A stretch of 64,000 bases of DNA, taken from contig NC_071335.1 in the NCBI RefSeq assembly GCF_027744825.2, forward strand, positions 28,609,001 to 28,673,000, written 5' to 3'. The stretch is from Synchiropus splendidus. Lineage: Eukaryota; Chordata; Actinopteri; Syngnathiformes; Callionymidae. Shown here one piece after another: positions 46,216 through 59,554 of the stretch; position 1 is the first letter of the stretch; every line of letters begins with the position of its first letter. The position numbers were made by a program, and so were the translations under genes. The notes below the pieces were generated by a model that worked only from the letters and a program-made list of their open reading frames with translations, ran no database searches and had not been told where the DNA came from.

Positions 46216-48224
46216 TCAGCAATGACTCCGCCTTTTTCACCGCCTGCATTAGTGAGACTCTTCCTCCGGGACTTGGGTTCAGTGGCAGAAGCCTTGGAAG
46301 AACGTTTGCCTGTCAGCTTGAAACAGATTTACTCAAAACTCAAGACTGTGTGCGGCGATCACCTCTGAACGTGAACACGGCGAAAGTTGAAGATGACAAT
46401 TGACAATCTGTGATATAGCTTTACTAAAAAACTGCGTTCCATTTCCTCTTGGAACTTGGAAATTCCCAGTTACATCCCCGTCACAATCAAAGATAGCTTC
46501 CAAGAAACAGGGTTCTGAATCAGTGAAATACAGTGAAAGTAGCAACTTTCTGTCGCTAGTTGCTAACAGAGCATGTTTTCATTAAGAAGTTGTTTATATC
46601 CGGACAAGGCATGCGTGAGAATAGCTTTCGTGCAAGCCATTAGTCCGATAACAGGAACACAGCCTACGGTTCTGAACACTTACTTTTGACATCACATATC
46701 TAAAAATATTTGGAATTTCCTGCTGAAACACATTTTTTTCAATTTCACAGCAGGTGTTTTATTATTTCAGGGGGAGTCCTGGTTTTCACCAAAGTTAGCA
46801 AAGAGTAGAACTTTGATATTTCCTGTTTCATTTCTACTTCTGTGACACAGCACAGTGTTTGATATGCTTTGCATGTTCCTCTTTACATTTAAAGAATCAA
46901 ACTCTGACATAAGCAGCAAGTCAAACCAACTTCTGTCTCAGAAAGGATTAAGTCGGCGTCATATTTAGTGTCACTGTTAATAACTGTTGCTGCCGTCATA
47001 ACTTTTCAACATGCTTTTTCTCTGTTTGGGGAAGTGGTTCTCAGTTTGGTCTGTTGATCCAGAGCGACCGTCTGTGAGGCTCATTTAGAACTGACTGAAA
47101 TCTAGCTAATCTCTCTGCTTCTTGGACAACAAAAGACAGAAATTAGAACAAGGAGATGATGACCACTTGACATGCAGCTGAAGGCTATCAAGATGTCATT
47201 AGTGCCCTCCTGCGTACTTGGTAGTCAACAGTGTAACGTCAAGATTCGCGGCAAACATTGGAGCGTATGAATCCACTCAGTTAAGCCAGTTTTTTCTTTT
47301 TTTCTTTCTACATTTATATTCACCGGCTGAATCATATTCCTCTCCCAATTGGTGAAGGATCGTTTGCCTGAATTTAAATGATCACAGAAATATTCTGGCT
47401 TTTAGTTTTGAAAGAATGTTTTGGTGGAAATGGAAATGAAGCAGCCGTCGTGAATTGTCCTGTGGCCCTTTAGTCTCACTAACATTGTCTCCCGGAGATT
47501 CTGATCTTTCCTTTGCTATTTTAACTTTGAAAAAAAAAAAAAAACTTTGTCACCGCTTCTTCCGAACTCTAGCTTAATGGTTGTAAGCACCCTCTTTTGC
47601 ATTTCTCCTGCTCATTTGCTCACGCACAGCCAGTCCAATTCCCTTTTCACCATTCTTGCTGCAGGGCTGGTCGTAGAGCACGCAACAAGAGGCTTGCGCG
47701 CATACCAAACCCAGAGTGTTCTTTCAGAGCGCCTGCTAATTGTACGTTTGCGCGCACGCACTCGTCCACACTGCCTTTACATGTGACCAGCATTCCTCCG
47801 GTTTAATCCAAACTAAGACCAATGTCGGACTGTGGGGTCTGGCGACCAGAATAGAGTGAATACTTAAGTCACAAACTGTGCCTTTGTTCAACTCTTTCAT
47901 TCCATTTACACATCGTGTTAACTCTTTGTGCTCACATTAGAAACATGGTCATATACACTGTTGGTGTAAATTACATTACGATATCATTATAAATATTAAT
48001 AACATAGCCTGACTGAATTTTATGATTTATGTAGTACTATAGTTTTGTTCTACGACTTGGCTTAAGTTACCCTTACCACCCCATGAGGTCCAATAGACAG
48101 GGAAACTGTGGTCCTTTTTATCAGTAATGTAGTGTAAAACTGCTACTGCTGACATTGACTTCAGTAGCTGCAGTCATTCTCGGGTGAAATTTACCTCACC
48201 AAAACCATCCATGTGGTTTGACTC
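46216..48224. other. Intron 1 segment, no gene seen
   Basis: A+T-rich with a poly(A) run near 47528-47543. No exon or clear element. Confidence 0.45.
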
Positions 48225-48480
48225 TAGCTGTGGCCGTTTCTGGGTGGAGTCTGCTTGCTCTCCCTGTGCCCGCATGGGTTTTCGCCAGGTACTCTTTCCT
48301 TCCACAGCTCAAAGACATGCTCACTAGGTGAAGTGGACACTAGGAGTGTGTGTGAATGGTGTGTGTGCCCTGCAATGGACTGTCGACCTGTCCAGGGTTC
48401 ATTCCTGCCTGTGGCCCAATGACCGCTGGGATAGGCTCCAGCGCTCCCCGCAACAATGAACAGGACTAAGCGGTGGTTAG
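48225..48480 (+). mobile_element. L2/Maui-like LINE 3' end (or a SINE sharing that tail)
   Basis: In order: GTGGAGTCTGCTTGCTCTCC, CATGGGTTTTCGCC, AAAGACATGC, CTGTCGACCTGTCCAGGG, GGCCCAATGACCGCTGGGAT, AGGCTCCAGCGCTCCCCGC and CAGGACTAAGCGG. This word order is very common in fish genomes and belongs to the 3' region of an L2-clade LINE as I recall it. No protein remains. Clade naming is from memory only. Confidence 0.65.
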
Positions 48481-48499
48481 CTGAAGATGTATGATATCA

Positions 48500-48710
48500 C
48501 GCAAACACAATTTTACATGGTTTTATATATTTATATAAGAATACATTTATTTTAATACACATTACATTGTACTGCTTTATCTGATTCCCCCTTAAAATGA
48601 TGGCTCTAATCTAATATGTTGTTGAAACTGTATCGCCATGTACAGTATCGTATCTCCAATCATGTATCAAGAAACGTATCGTATCGCAAGATACCTGCCA
48701 ATACACCTTA
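48500..48710. mobile_element. TA-flanked MITE-like family, copy 3 (right half)
   Basis: Only the right part is present: TAAAATGATGGCTCTAA, ATGTTGTTGAAACTG, then CAAGATACCTGCCAATACAC, whose 20 bases also occur unchanged near the end of the copy at 54471-54927. It lies just downstream of the LINE-like tail. Confidence 0.6.
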
Positions 48711-50460
48711 GTGTACCCGTAGTGTCCGTTACAGGGTGGGGTGTCTTGAGTGTGAAAACATTTTTTTGCCGGTTGTGCTTGTCTGATATTATGTGAATGT
48801 GTTTCTCTTGCTTGCGATCATTCTGCTTTGATTCCCGTCTGTGATCGTGTTCTTTTGGACATGACCTGGAGTGTAATGACGGAATGAAAAATGTATTGGG
48901 GAGCATTCCGCTCCAATTCATCTCAAATCCCAAAGACTCCAGAGCCTTCCTAGACAGAAATATGAGGAATTGATTTGATCCGTGTGGGGTCACAAAACAA
49001 TATTCCCTCAGAGTTGTCGGTGGCATCTGGTTTCAAAGCCAGGACTGTTTTTTTATTACTGAATATTGTGACTTTTTTCTTGGAGTTATCAATGAGATTT
49101 GTGTTTTTAGATAGTTGCAGTAGCTGCCGATGACAAGCACTATTTCCCCAAGTGTTGGCTGAATTCTGGTGCTGTTCTCCTCTTGCTGGGATCAGGTTCT
49201 GGAGCTGATATGGAATAAATCTTTGACACTCAGGGACCTCGTACAGGTAGCTAATCTGAGCTTGTTAGCCACCGTGGTGTAGTGACCCAACACCTGCTGG
49301 CTCAATTAAGCTGGTAGAGCGGACGGCACACACCTGCTCCTGTTGACCTCCTACATGTGGTGGCTCATCTCTGCTTGGCCCTGTATCAGTCAGTTTATTG
49401 AGGTTTGGGTTGAGGGTGAAACCTGGTAGATGCTATGGTCTGAGTCCTGAAGTCATGCCCTGTCTTAAGAAATGAGTGGGTATGACACGTGGTTCACTTT
49501 TCCTCCTTCGTAAAGTGAGGAAAATGAAATAGAAGAGTGGAAATTATTTACAAACATTAAAACACAAGCTACTTTGTTGTAGAGGAAATTATCTTTTTAA
49601 TTCTTAGCTTATTTGTTTGTTCCTGCCGATGTACTGCAGAAGCCAGGTAAGTGATGTGATCTTGGAGTTTTTCTTTTTCTTTCCATTTTGTTTGGTTGTC
49701 TCTCCTTTAATTTACTTGGACTCAAACTCTCTTACATTTATGTTTCACCCTGGTTTTTCAATTGTGTAAGTCGGTGTGTGTGTGAGTGCCTCAAATGTAC
49801 AGCAACCCGTGTTTGGCCTATCGACACTCCAAGGGAGAAGAAAACAAATACCCGCTAAGAATCAATAGCTGCCCCCGGAGCTCAGCCCCGCCACTGCCCT
49901 ATCTCCAACGGCCACCGCTGCTATTAATTCTGTGGCCCGCAGCTTCCTGCTCAGAGGCCGGTCACTAAGATTGAAGAGCAACACTGCCGCTGAGGTCTTT
50001 TGCTCGCAGAAGGAAGTGGAAAGTAGCTCGGTGTGAAGTGTGTTGTTTAGAGGATTTTGCTTCAGGTCTTAGCGGGAGTTGCATCAGTTAGCATTTATTC
50101 ATACCCGAGACATTTAAATATAGATTTTCTGTGAGTGAATGATTAGAATTTCAAAGCTTCAGCTACTGTGCACATATTGGGAATTCTGATTGCACTCTCT
50201 TCAGTGAACAAAGTGCCTTGTACACACAGTGTTTCTCCTAGAAAGATGCCAGAGTTGCTGGTCCAGAGACGCAGTAACACATGCTGAACCATCAGGCAAA
50301 AACAACAGCAATTATTTTCATATTCAAGCACCCACTTTCGACAAACATTTGCATGCGGTGATCGTGATGACAAATGCTATTGAATATTGTCGGTCTGCTA
50401 CAGGAAATAAGCATCTAACAGGGTTCAATATCTGGCTGCACTTTTATTACTTCGTATAAC
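48711..50460. other. Intron 1 segment, no gene seen
   Basis: No supported exon. A TGGTAGAGCGGAC word near 49311 recalls a tRNA-type A box but no B box or cloverleaf is evident. Confidence 0.4.
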
Positions 50461-50770
50461 TAGGAATGTGATTTGTCACAATACTAAAATTGGAAACTCC
50501 ATGTTGATACCCAGGAATATACTTGATACTCGATGCCATTTTTGACTTGACTCGGACTAAAAATAGCAAGTACTTAAAAGGCATAGAAACAATTTTATTT
50601 ACATTAAAACTACAGAGCAATATTATAAATACACTAATGAAAAAATCTGGGACTTGGCAGATGAAAAGAAACACTTGATCAAATAAATGCATATAAGCTT
50701 CATATTTTTGTTGTTTTTCAAACAACGCACAGTAGGTTTTTTTTTGCTTGCTATAAATAAAAAGCATCTC
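50461..50770. mobile_element. Degraded MITE-like repeat (GATACC-rich, copy 2)
   Basis: It opens TAGGAATGTGATTTGTCACA followed by TACTAAAATTGG, TTGATACCCAGGAATATAC and TTGATACTCGATGCC, resembling the repeat at 17871. The right boundary is unclear. Confidence 0.45.
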
Positions 50771-53158
50771 GAGTTTGAAAGTAAGTAAATTGTCTCAATA
50801 CACCTGTGACTCTGTTTTTTTATTTCGCTGTCTCTGTATCTTTTTTGTTTTTTCTAAGTTAATTGTTGAGCGTTATCATCTCTGCATGTTTGACTGTTGA
50901 GTGTTGCCAACTTTGTGAGCTCCAATATATTGCAGGCCGGAATAAAAGTGTTGAATAGCATGATTGTAATGTAAAAAAAAGATATATATGTATTTTAAAA
51001 TTCAGATTAGTATTTTTATTATTTATCTGGTGTGATATATTACAAATAGAACCCATTCCTTGTTTTCGTGACTCTAATTTTACCTGCTAGAAAACAAACA
51101 AAATGTAAAAAAAAAAAATAAACATGTTACACATACAGCACAGTCACTGAACCACACCGCAACAATTTGCTGGCATGTTGCTGTATATATCATCATCGCA
51201 TTAATATCAGCGCTGTGGTTGTAACTGGAGCTTTTGGCCTCAGGCTCCACACGGCCTGATTAAACATTAAAAACCACCACCATGCAAACACCACGCTAAT
51301 CTTCGCAAGGCATTTGTAATCAATGTCCGAATTAAAATCGAGAGCCATTTCTCTAATAGAGTGCAAAGTTAATACATGTTGTGTATGGAAAATATGCTCT
51401 CCTTTTATAAGGAGAGAGATGGCATTAATGCTTCACTGCTCTATCTGATCTGCTTATGGCGCAGGTCAGAGAACACCTGTAAAACTGCAGTGTTGGACTG
51501 ACCAACTTTAATAATTGAGAAAGCATTTGCATGATGTCTTTCTCGGTGGCGACAGGTGTTGACACCTGACACCGGTCTTCAGCGTCCTACTGATGTTGCA
51601 GTTAGTGCAAAGAGGTTTTGGGAATATTCCTGTTTGTCCCTGGGTTTTGGCTTTGCTACATTTCTTGAGCTTGAACAACATTTATTATACACAGCAAATC
51701 GTGAATGCAGCGAAGCTTGTTTCACCTCAGCAAACACGTAGATTAGTATTCCCTCTGAAACTCAGCGAAAGGGATTTCCTCTCAGGTGATCAGGTGCCTA
51801 AGCGGCTGTTACACACAGGATTAGCAGGTTTCTCAATTCAGACAACACGGTGCACTTAAACCAGCAGAGTGAAAGTAAGGACACGATAACTGGTGCCAAG
51901 AAGAGTCGGATCAATCGCTATCAAATGGCAGTCAGAAATGTAGCTTTTCACACTTTCAAATTGAAATGTTCTTGGTTCCTGGATCCTTGTTTAGGCTCTG
52001 AAAACATTTTCAGACATTGATCATTTGAAGTGTGTGCTGATGTCATTGGGAGGTGAAGTCAGACTGTGAAAATGCAAGAGGCAAACACGTGACTTCGAGT
52101 GTGAAGGAGCCAGACTTTCAGCGAGAAAGAAGCTTTCAGGGAATTCAGAAGTGTGAAAGCCAGACTTCTCCCATGTTGCTCGCAAAGACAGTGTTGTTTT
52201 TTTTTTATCAAACGAAAATAACCACATCCCTCATGTAGTTACACCTTTAACCGTAGTAAGTTTTAACCCACTGGATGTTTGCTTCGCCTCACTCTTTCTG
52301 CCAAAATACTCTTCTGTGATTATGATTGACTGAAAGGAATGAGGTGTCTGAGATGGGACCCGAGGTCACTGTCTCCTGATGTCAGAGAGCTTTCCAGAAT
52401 CATTCCAAGCTTTGGAGTGGATGCGAGCACATGACAGCTAACATGAACTGGCTGCATGTTCATAGTTACTGCCCGATTCTCACGTGATTGTTGTTCAAGG
52501 CGCCGCTATCTCGCTCTCCTTGTCTTCTTTGCTACGTAAATTATCCATTGTTCCCTTTGTTCTCTCGATGCAGCGGCGTTTCTTTTACCATCATTTTCTA
52601 GCTCTGATTCTTTATTATGCTCCCAGCATGCAAGGTCTCGACGCAGCTGAGCAGCTTGTTTGAGACGTTGTTTTCATGCGCCACGACATATTTCAACACT
52701 TCCTGCTGCCGCTATTCAAGCCCTGTCTGCTGACTTGTCTTTCCCACTTTCTGTCATTACCTCTCCTCCTGCTTCCCACTTTGCTGTTGCCCTGGACGTG
52801 ACTTGCTGCAAAGATAGGGATATTGTCCACTCCTTCATCCACACTTGAACGCTATCTCACAAATTCAGCTGCAACAGTTTACACATGGTGCAACTAACAG
52901 CGCGAAGGGAACTCAACCTGCGTATGCACGGTCTTATCCCAACCTTTTTTTCTACCACGGTAATCTGTTTATGGCGTGCAGGGGAGAATTCAATTGAAAA
53001 CAGAGCTGATCTGATGATGCTGCAGATCTGCCTTGCAACACCTGCACTTTTCTGTCATCTCTCCTCAAAGCTCGCTACTTTTTTAATAGTATTGTGTGGC
53101 TATAAATAACAGGCGACCCCAGACATTCACTTATTCTCTTCTGGTGTTTATTTTGCAG
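50771..53158. other. Intron 1, distal segment before exon 2
   Basis: No further gene. The part at 51225-51420 is repeat-poor and rich in TTAAT/AATTA words. The pyrimidine-rich TTCTCTTCTGGTGTTTATTTTGCAG-like stretch (53133-53158) is the exon 2 acceptor region. Confidence 0.5.
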
Positions 53159-53726
53159 GATGGATATTACTCTCACCGACCTAAAGAGAAAAGCAAGGTG
53201 GACAGCAACAATGAGAATTCCGTCCCTAAGGACTTTGAGAACATAGACAATAGTAACTTTGGCGCCCGGTCGCAGCCTCATCGACAGCCTGCGGGCGCCG
53301 GCGGCAGCAAGCAGCGCCAGAATCATCTGCAGGAGAAGCAGCAGCAGCAGCAGCCATCGTGGCGGGACACCTCCCTCAGTCTGAGCCACGGCTCCAATGA
53401 AATCCTCCCTGTCGGTCAGCAGCCTCTCGGGTTCGGCAACTTCTCCCGTCTGGGTGTCGCAGGCGGGGTGCGACAGCACCACCGCGGCTCGCAGCGTCAA
53501 CCGCAGTCACAGCACAGACATCACCATAAGAAGCCTGCGACCACGTCACCACTGGAGGTCACCTACGACCAGCAGCCCAAGTGTGAGATCAGTGGGAAGG
53601 AAGCGGTGTCTGCCTTGTCGAGGGCCAAAAGCAAGGAGTGCCGGCAACAGATCGCTGAAGTCTACTGCCGGCACAAGGAAGGGAAGCTGATGCCTGAGAA
53701 GGTCACTCGCCGCTGTCCTATTGAGG
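53159..53726 (+). CDS. xylt1: Protein O-xylosyltransferase 1, coding exon 2 (residues 93-282, last codon split): stem and cysteine-bearing segment
   Basis: The exon starts right after a TTTTGCAG acceptor with DGYYSHRPKEK, in phase 0, and ends one base into a Gly codon before GTGAGT. Two conserved blocks flank a divergent middle. The first block is DGYYSHRPKEK plus NNENSVPKDFENIDNSNF (from residue 93). The second is KCEISGKEAVSALSRAKSK through CPIEG (residues 233-282), with cysteines at 234, 253, 262 and 278; this 19/9/16 spacing equals that of the human protein as I recall it. The middle (about 127-230) is low complexity: five CAG codons at 53339-53353 give a short Gln run, and a His/Gln/Arg tract (QHRHHHKK) follows. 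One sequon (N186-F-S) is present. The stem tethers the catalytic domain in the Golgi lumen. Any start codon just upstream in this frame belongs to intron sequence. Confidence 0.95.
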
Positions 53727-53752
53727 GTGAGTCTTTCATTTTAACACCTTTT

Positions 53753-54470
53753 TTTTCCATTTGAACTGATGCCCTCAATCATGCCGCATCGAGACACTTT
53801 GTATGCCCTGCTACAGTCCTCTTAACAAGGAAGTCAATGTCTATCAAGCAAGTAAATCTGCTTGATTTAAATGGCCTGTGGTGTTTTTGAAGTTCGAACA
53901 CGTTGCAGATATACAACCAGCATAATGGTTACACATCCAACCCAAAAACGTAGACAAGAAAAAGAGCCACTATTCTATGTGTCTATGAAAGGTCATCAAA
54001 TACATGGGCACAATAAACTTTAAAGATCAAAGGTTTGAAGTACAGCTAAGACGTGTTTATCTCATTCTTAGTCTACTACTGGAAATGTGTTTACACAGTG
54101 CAATATGATTTGACGTACGAGATATTGTTTTTTAAATTTAGCATCTCTGGTTCATCCCCGACTCCACAACACTCATTGAAAGACAAAATACTGTACAGTA
54201 CATTCAAGTCCCTTCCAGCTGGTTTTTGGAGGCATCATTGTTTAGAAGACTCTAGACAGAAGCTTGTTGTACGGCAAACTTTAAAGCTGGTAGTCTTTGC
54301 GCATAACAATATAAGCATGGACTAGAGGTGAGCAGTTGTTTGCTGCACTTTTGAATTAATTTGGAGCAAAATATAAATAAATAAATGAAATGTTCTTTCA
54401 GGGCATATAAACTTACGTATTTAGCGCCCATGAGTTTGAGATCTGTATTGTAATATGTGTATTGTTATTA
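53753..54470. other. Intron 2, proximal segment
   Basis: No exon, RNA gene or clear repeat seen. Confidence 0.4.
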
Positions 54471-54927
54471 GGGGTGATGCAAAAATTGTAATTTTAGAGG
54501 CATATGAAAATATCAATACTCAAATATCGCGATACTTGATTGTGCAAGAATGAATCAATATTGTTGCTTACATATTGTAATACTTGATTGTGTGTTATTG
54601 TCTCAATATTTTAAGTTGCCTCTGTTGATATTTAATACATAGATACTTGGATATGCTTCATTATTTCGTTATTTTCTCGATTAAGGGAGCTGTTCGTTCC
54701 TCTGTTGAAATTTAACTGAAAGTTAAACTGGACTTAGTCCATAACAAAACTTCTTTTCTCTCCTAATATTGTTCTAGATTATCAGATTTTTCCTCCTTAA
54801 AATGACGGCTCATGTTAACAAATATGGCAATATATTGTTGAAGCTGCAATGTATTGCAAGCCATTTTATCACCACTCCTGTATCGGGATATGTATCGTAC
54901 CTCAAGATACCTGCCAATACACAGCCC
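54471..54927. mobile_element. TA-flanked MITE-like family, copy 4 (most complete)
   Basis: The 457-bp element begins GGGGTGATGC and ends CAATACACAGCCC, with TA immediately on each side (54469-54470 and 54928-54929). The termini are short, imperfect inverted repeats (GGGGTG against GGGCTG). It contains CAAATATCGCGATACTTG and TGTATCGGGATATGTATCG. It has no coding capacity. TA flanks suggest a Tc1/mariner-type target, although short ends make this uncertain. Confidence 0.7.
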
Positions 54928-55966
54928 TATTGCGATTGTTGTCTTCCTCTAGTGTTTCCTGTACCAGAATACTGAGAGGCCTCTAAACTACACCACCTCA
55001 CTGAGCAGGCCAGTGACTGGTTAAACAGCAGTGTATTATATATAATTGTGTTATATTTAATTTTGTTTATTATGTATAAATATATTATATATATTTTATT
55101 AGAATATAATTATAAACCTACGGCGCCAATATATTTTGACCAACTGCCAAATGGTGGATATTAAAGGAAGTCCTGTGGTGTTAAATAAAAAATATAAAAA
55201 CAGAAATAATGTGATGATATTTGGCAAAACATTTTTTTTTTTTTTTTTTACAAAAATGATGAGTCACCAGCAACCATTTATATAATAAAAGAAGGAGAAA
55301 AAAAAACCAATATCCGTCAGGCTTCAAGTTCAGTCTGACTTTCACCCTCTTCTCTTCTGCTGATTAATATTCTCATTAAATCTCTATTTTCCTGCTGAGT
55401 TATTGGAGAAGACAATCGCCTGGAGGAAATTGAGATACAGCCAGATTGTTTTCTAATTTTCTTTTTCTTGGGGAAGCAGGGTTGAGCTGAAGAGGTTTTT
55501 TTCTGCAATTTGTTTGACTTGCGCACAAACAGAGCAAGAAATGAAACACTGTACATCTGGGTTCTGTAAACTAATTCTTCGATGGTAAATGAGGGTTTCG
55601 CGTCAGCAGCTGTGCGCGGCGAACATGTGCGAGCAAACAGACGGCGGACTTACGCGGCGTGGACATCAAGCAGCGAGGAGAATGCTGTTACACGTCCTCG
55701 CTGATGGGTGGGATCTGACTCAGTAATCTCAAATATACTCTGCGATTAGTTACTTTTAAATATAAGTCTTCATAAGGCGGTCGAACTCATCCACAGCTAA
55801 GCTGCTGTCGTCTTACAAAGCATCTCCACATGGAACTCAGACAGTGACAGTTGGATAAGAACTGACAAAAAAGGAAAGCATGTTGTGCCCCAGTGGCCAG
55901 CGTGTGCCAACACCCGGCTAAATTAAATCACTTTTCTCTCCCGCTCTCCTTCTGCCCACAGATGTG

Positions 55967-56000
<34 letters not shown>

Positions 56001-58589
56001 GTTAGTTTTAACCTTGTTTGCATAATATTGTCTAATTTGATTTGATCAGCGTTGCGTCCTTGAGGCATTCGGACAGATTAGCAATAGTATGATTGGCATC
56101 ACTGAACATGTGCAGTTACTCGACTGCCATATGCTAATTCAGCCCATGAGGATTTCACCTTGTCCCCGTGGTGCATGTGCGGTTTTTGTGTATAATGTGA
56201 GGCACAAATTGATGTTGTACAGAATGACGTTGAATTCTTTACCTCCTCGAGTCAGATTTGACTCACTACCTCAATGTGATTTCACTGAGAGTATCGAATA
56301 CATTGTATTATTGTCTGTTTATTTCTATGGTTTTTATTCTATATGCACTGTGGCGGAAATATTTTGTAGTTTTTTTTGGAGTCAATCTATAAGTAAATTA
56401 ATTGTTCGGTAATTATAAATGAACTTTTCACTTTTGCGGTCTCGATTAATTGCCACGTCTCTACTCCACGATATCAGACAACTCTCCCGTCGCATTTGTG
56501 CCACAGCGGAATGAACTGAGTGAACTCTCCTGTCAATCCCTTGTCACGTCTAGAAGTCAGTCGTCTACCGAGGACAAGCTCAAAGTTTCCTGCGAGGAGC
56601 AACAGAAGAGACTGTATCTATGTGGAAGTAAAGGGAGTAAAAAACATGGTTACAAAGTCAAATGGGAATATTTAGGCTTCAAACTTAATGTGTGAGGTGA
56701 GCACAACGTGGACAAGCCAGTTTGTGGTGACAAAACATGAGCTGGAACACATCAAACACGTGTGCTCATAGGAACCACAACCACTAGAGCAGATGTATGA
56801 CGTTCAAGTTTTGTTGATTGAACAAAACTTTTGAACTAAACAAAACATTTTGTACAAATGGGGGCTTCTCTTGACATGACAGTTGCTGCGGCACTGAAGA
56901 TTTCCAGCATTTAGTCAGTCCAACGTTGAGAAACTCTTTACAGATGCAGCTTTACACACCTCACATAACACCATTGGTCGTCAGAAACACCTCCGTGCTG
57001 TGGACCTGTTGGCTGTAGCCAGTCAGTCGCGCAGAAGCCACGGTTTTGCTTCCAACCATCATAACATCCGGTTTTGGACATGCTGTTTTGGTGCTTAAAG
57101 TTTGACCGCAGAAAACCGAAAATGTGCTTTTGGGAATTTTTTGCCCAAAATTTTAGGTCGCAGAATTTTCAGTTAAACTCTACTAAGGGCAGAAAAGTTT
57201 TGATTTAATGTGTCTTCCCAGTTTTTAGTTATATTGAGTGATCTATTTTGTTTTTAACTTTAACTTTGTTATCACAGTATTGTTACATTCTGATACTAAC
57301 GTAACATGCGCGAAGTGTCGCGTATCGCACGCGTGTCACTCCCATTTCTTCCCAATCCTCAACATTATTTTTCCCTATCACTATTGCTCTACATCAATTT
57401 CTGTGCAGAATTTGGTACCGTTTAAGCACTGAACGTATCATTATGGCATAAGACTGTGTTCTGTCAATTTTAGTTTGGGGTTAAATTGTGTATGTGAGAT
57501 GGTGAGTGACAATGAGAGATTGGCCTCAGAAGATATTTGTAGCTTTTACAACGTACATTTGACAGTGTTTGTAAAAGTGAGGATTAGCATTGGCCCCCAC
57601 AATTAATTCAACACTGAAAACAGCAGTGAAGAGCTTACAGGTTTAATTCACTCTGTGACAGCGCCAACTGAAATTACTCGTATGTCAAATCAATGTTCCC
57701 ACTGAAATGAATTCCCAGTAATCCGTCCTGGGCTACTGTCACTTCCGACAAACTCACAAACCGTCAGTCTGTAATTGAAATAGGTTTCCAAAAATTCCAC
57801 CTGTTTTAATTTTGGTGCACAAATTAGCACACGCATACTGTTTTTTTTAGGCTCCAGAAACCTGGTGTTGTGCTGCCGCTGAAAGACTCCATTCATCCTC
57901 TACAGGTCATTTAAGAGTGGCGAACACTAACAGGCTGTGTTTCCTTAAAGAAAGTGCTTTGCATCTGCGTCTGTTGTGAGCACTTAGCTGCTGCTCGCAC
58001 GTCTTCCTCACTAACACTGAGACGACAGACGGCTGTGAAAATCCATCAATCTTGTCACACTGTTTCAACGGCCTCAGGGTGCAAATAAATCACTTATTGC
58101 ACATTTAAGGCATTGTAACTCACATTTCCTTCACAAGATGAGATTAGCTTTTGTGCTGATATAAATCAAACACACGGATATGATTCATTTTTGCAAACTT
58201 TGTGGATTCCTTCTAGGAGTGCAGATGATTTTAAGACATCTTAAGACGAGATTTGTTGCAAGCCCTTGGGGACAAAAGCCCTACTTTTCGACTGGCTTGT
58301 TGAAGGAGGGTAAGTCCCAAAAGTTAGAGCGGATGATGGAGGAGGAGACACGGGTGACGGCAGATGAGAGAGGGGTACTTTTAAAGATTAATGGGGACGG
58401 GGAGGATCACAGGGTTTGTGTGTTCTTGACTGAGCAATGGGTCTGCTTTGAGTGGCATTTGCATTTTTTACCAAGTTAGAAAATGTATTTCAAATTACAT
58501 CTGGTCCCTGTAGGCTTTATGTTTACCCACTTCTGACAATGGTTACGACCAGTTGGTCCGTACTTTCAGTGCTAGTCATGTCGTACCTA
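54928..58589. other. Intron 2 segment with a (CT)n tract
   Basis: A (CT)n microsatellite lies at 55967-55995 and poly(T) near 55232-55249. The 56450-57240 part contains GCAGAAAACCGAAAATG and CCCAAAATTTTAGG words reminiscent of hAT-like element ends but is not assignable. No exon is supported. Confidence 0.4.
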
Positions 58590-58675
58590 GTGTGACCCCC
58601 GTCTCTTGCCTCATGTGGCTGTGCCCCCCACTATGTCGAGGGAATAAGTCCAAGACAATGAACGGATGAATGTTG
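58590..58675 (+). mobile_element. Possible degraded L2/Maui-like LINE tail
   Basis: GACCCCCGTCTCTTGCCTCA, GTGCCCCCCACTATG and CAATGAACGGATGAATG follow the order of the LINE tail at 48225-48480 (CCCGCCT...GCCC, CCCCGC, AATGAACAGG). Similarity is weak. Confidence 0.3.
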
Positions 58676-59554
58676 TTGACGGCAGCTGAGCTTCCATGGA
58701 TGAGCTAACTCAAGGCCTTTTAACATTCAAGGGTTATAAAATCCTGAAAACAAACAGCTCTCCCCGTTTACAACCGATTGTGTCTTGATGAGCACGGTGA
58801 CCGAAAACAATTTAAATGTCACCGCCTCGAACATTCCTGGGTCATGGAGATGTGGAACGCTGCCTCGAAAAAGAATTCAATTACTGAGGCGGCCGCATTT
58901 GTGCGGCAAGAACAGGACTTGATTCATTAATGGGTCGAGTTCCGCCATAATAAATGAGACCGTACGTCACGGGCCTTAAAGTCAGTCAGAGAGGGGCGAG
59001 ACTGAAGTTGAATTTTCTGAACATGAGTCAGTGGCTTTCAGAATGCTGCAGTGCATCATGGGAGTGTGTGTTGCCAACATGCCACCAATAATAGTCATCG
59101 TGAGACGCTGTATCCAACGAGTTCTCCGCAGGCGGCGCATTCTTGTCTTGTTTATTCTGCGTTGTTCCATAGCATGAACTCTTAAGTTTCCTCTTCCATT
59201 TTCATATACGAACATTCAAAGCGGTGGGGAAATGATTTCCCTGGAATAAACTGACCATTTATCGGCCATGATTATTTTTATCAGTCATGGACTAAACATG
59301 GACTTGGATACTATGCCTCTCCTGCCTGACCACTGTGCTCTGAATGTGATCTGTTAGGCTTATTGGTGTTTTGGGCAGCTTTCACTTAGAAAATGTTTGT
59401 TGTTGTTTGTCGATCATTACATTTTTTTTTCATATTGCCCAGCCCTATCAGGGTATGCCCCAGATTTCCCACTTGCTGGTGAATGCTAAAGAGGGGAAGG
59501 AAGTCTGGGCCTCTTCACTTTGGCTGCTGCCCCCAAGACTTGCGGAAATACCCC
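58676..59554. other. Intron 2 segment, repeat-poor
   Basis: No exon seen. 58880-58990 contains ATTCATTAATGGG and CCATAATAAATGAG and no repeat, so it is a weak candidate for a conserved non-coding element. Confidence 0.35.

Noticed and set aside
49300..49420. tRNA-like or tRNA-derived SINE head (TGGTAGAGCGGAC)
   Set aside because: Only an A-box-like word is present; no B box, cloverleaf or SINE body follows.
53075..53500. 141-codon antisense frame over exon 2
   Set aside because: It mirrors a GC-rich, low-complexity coding exon and shows no domain of its own.
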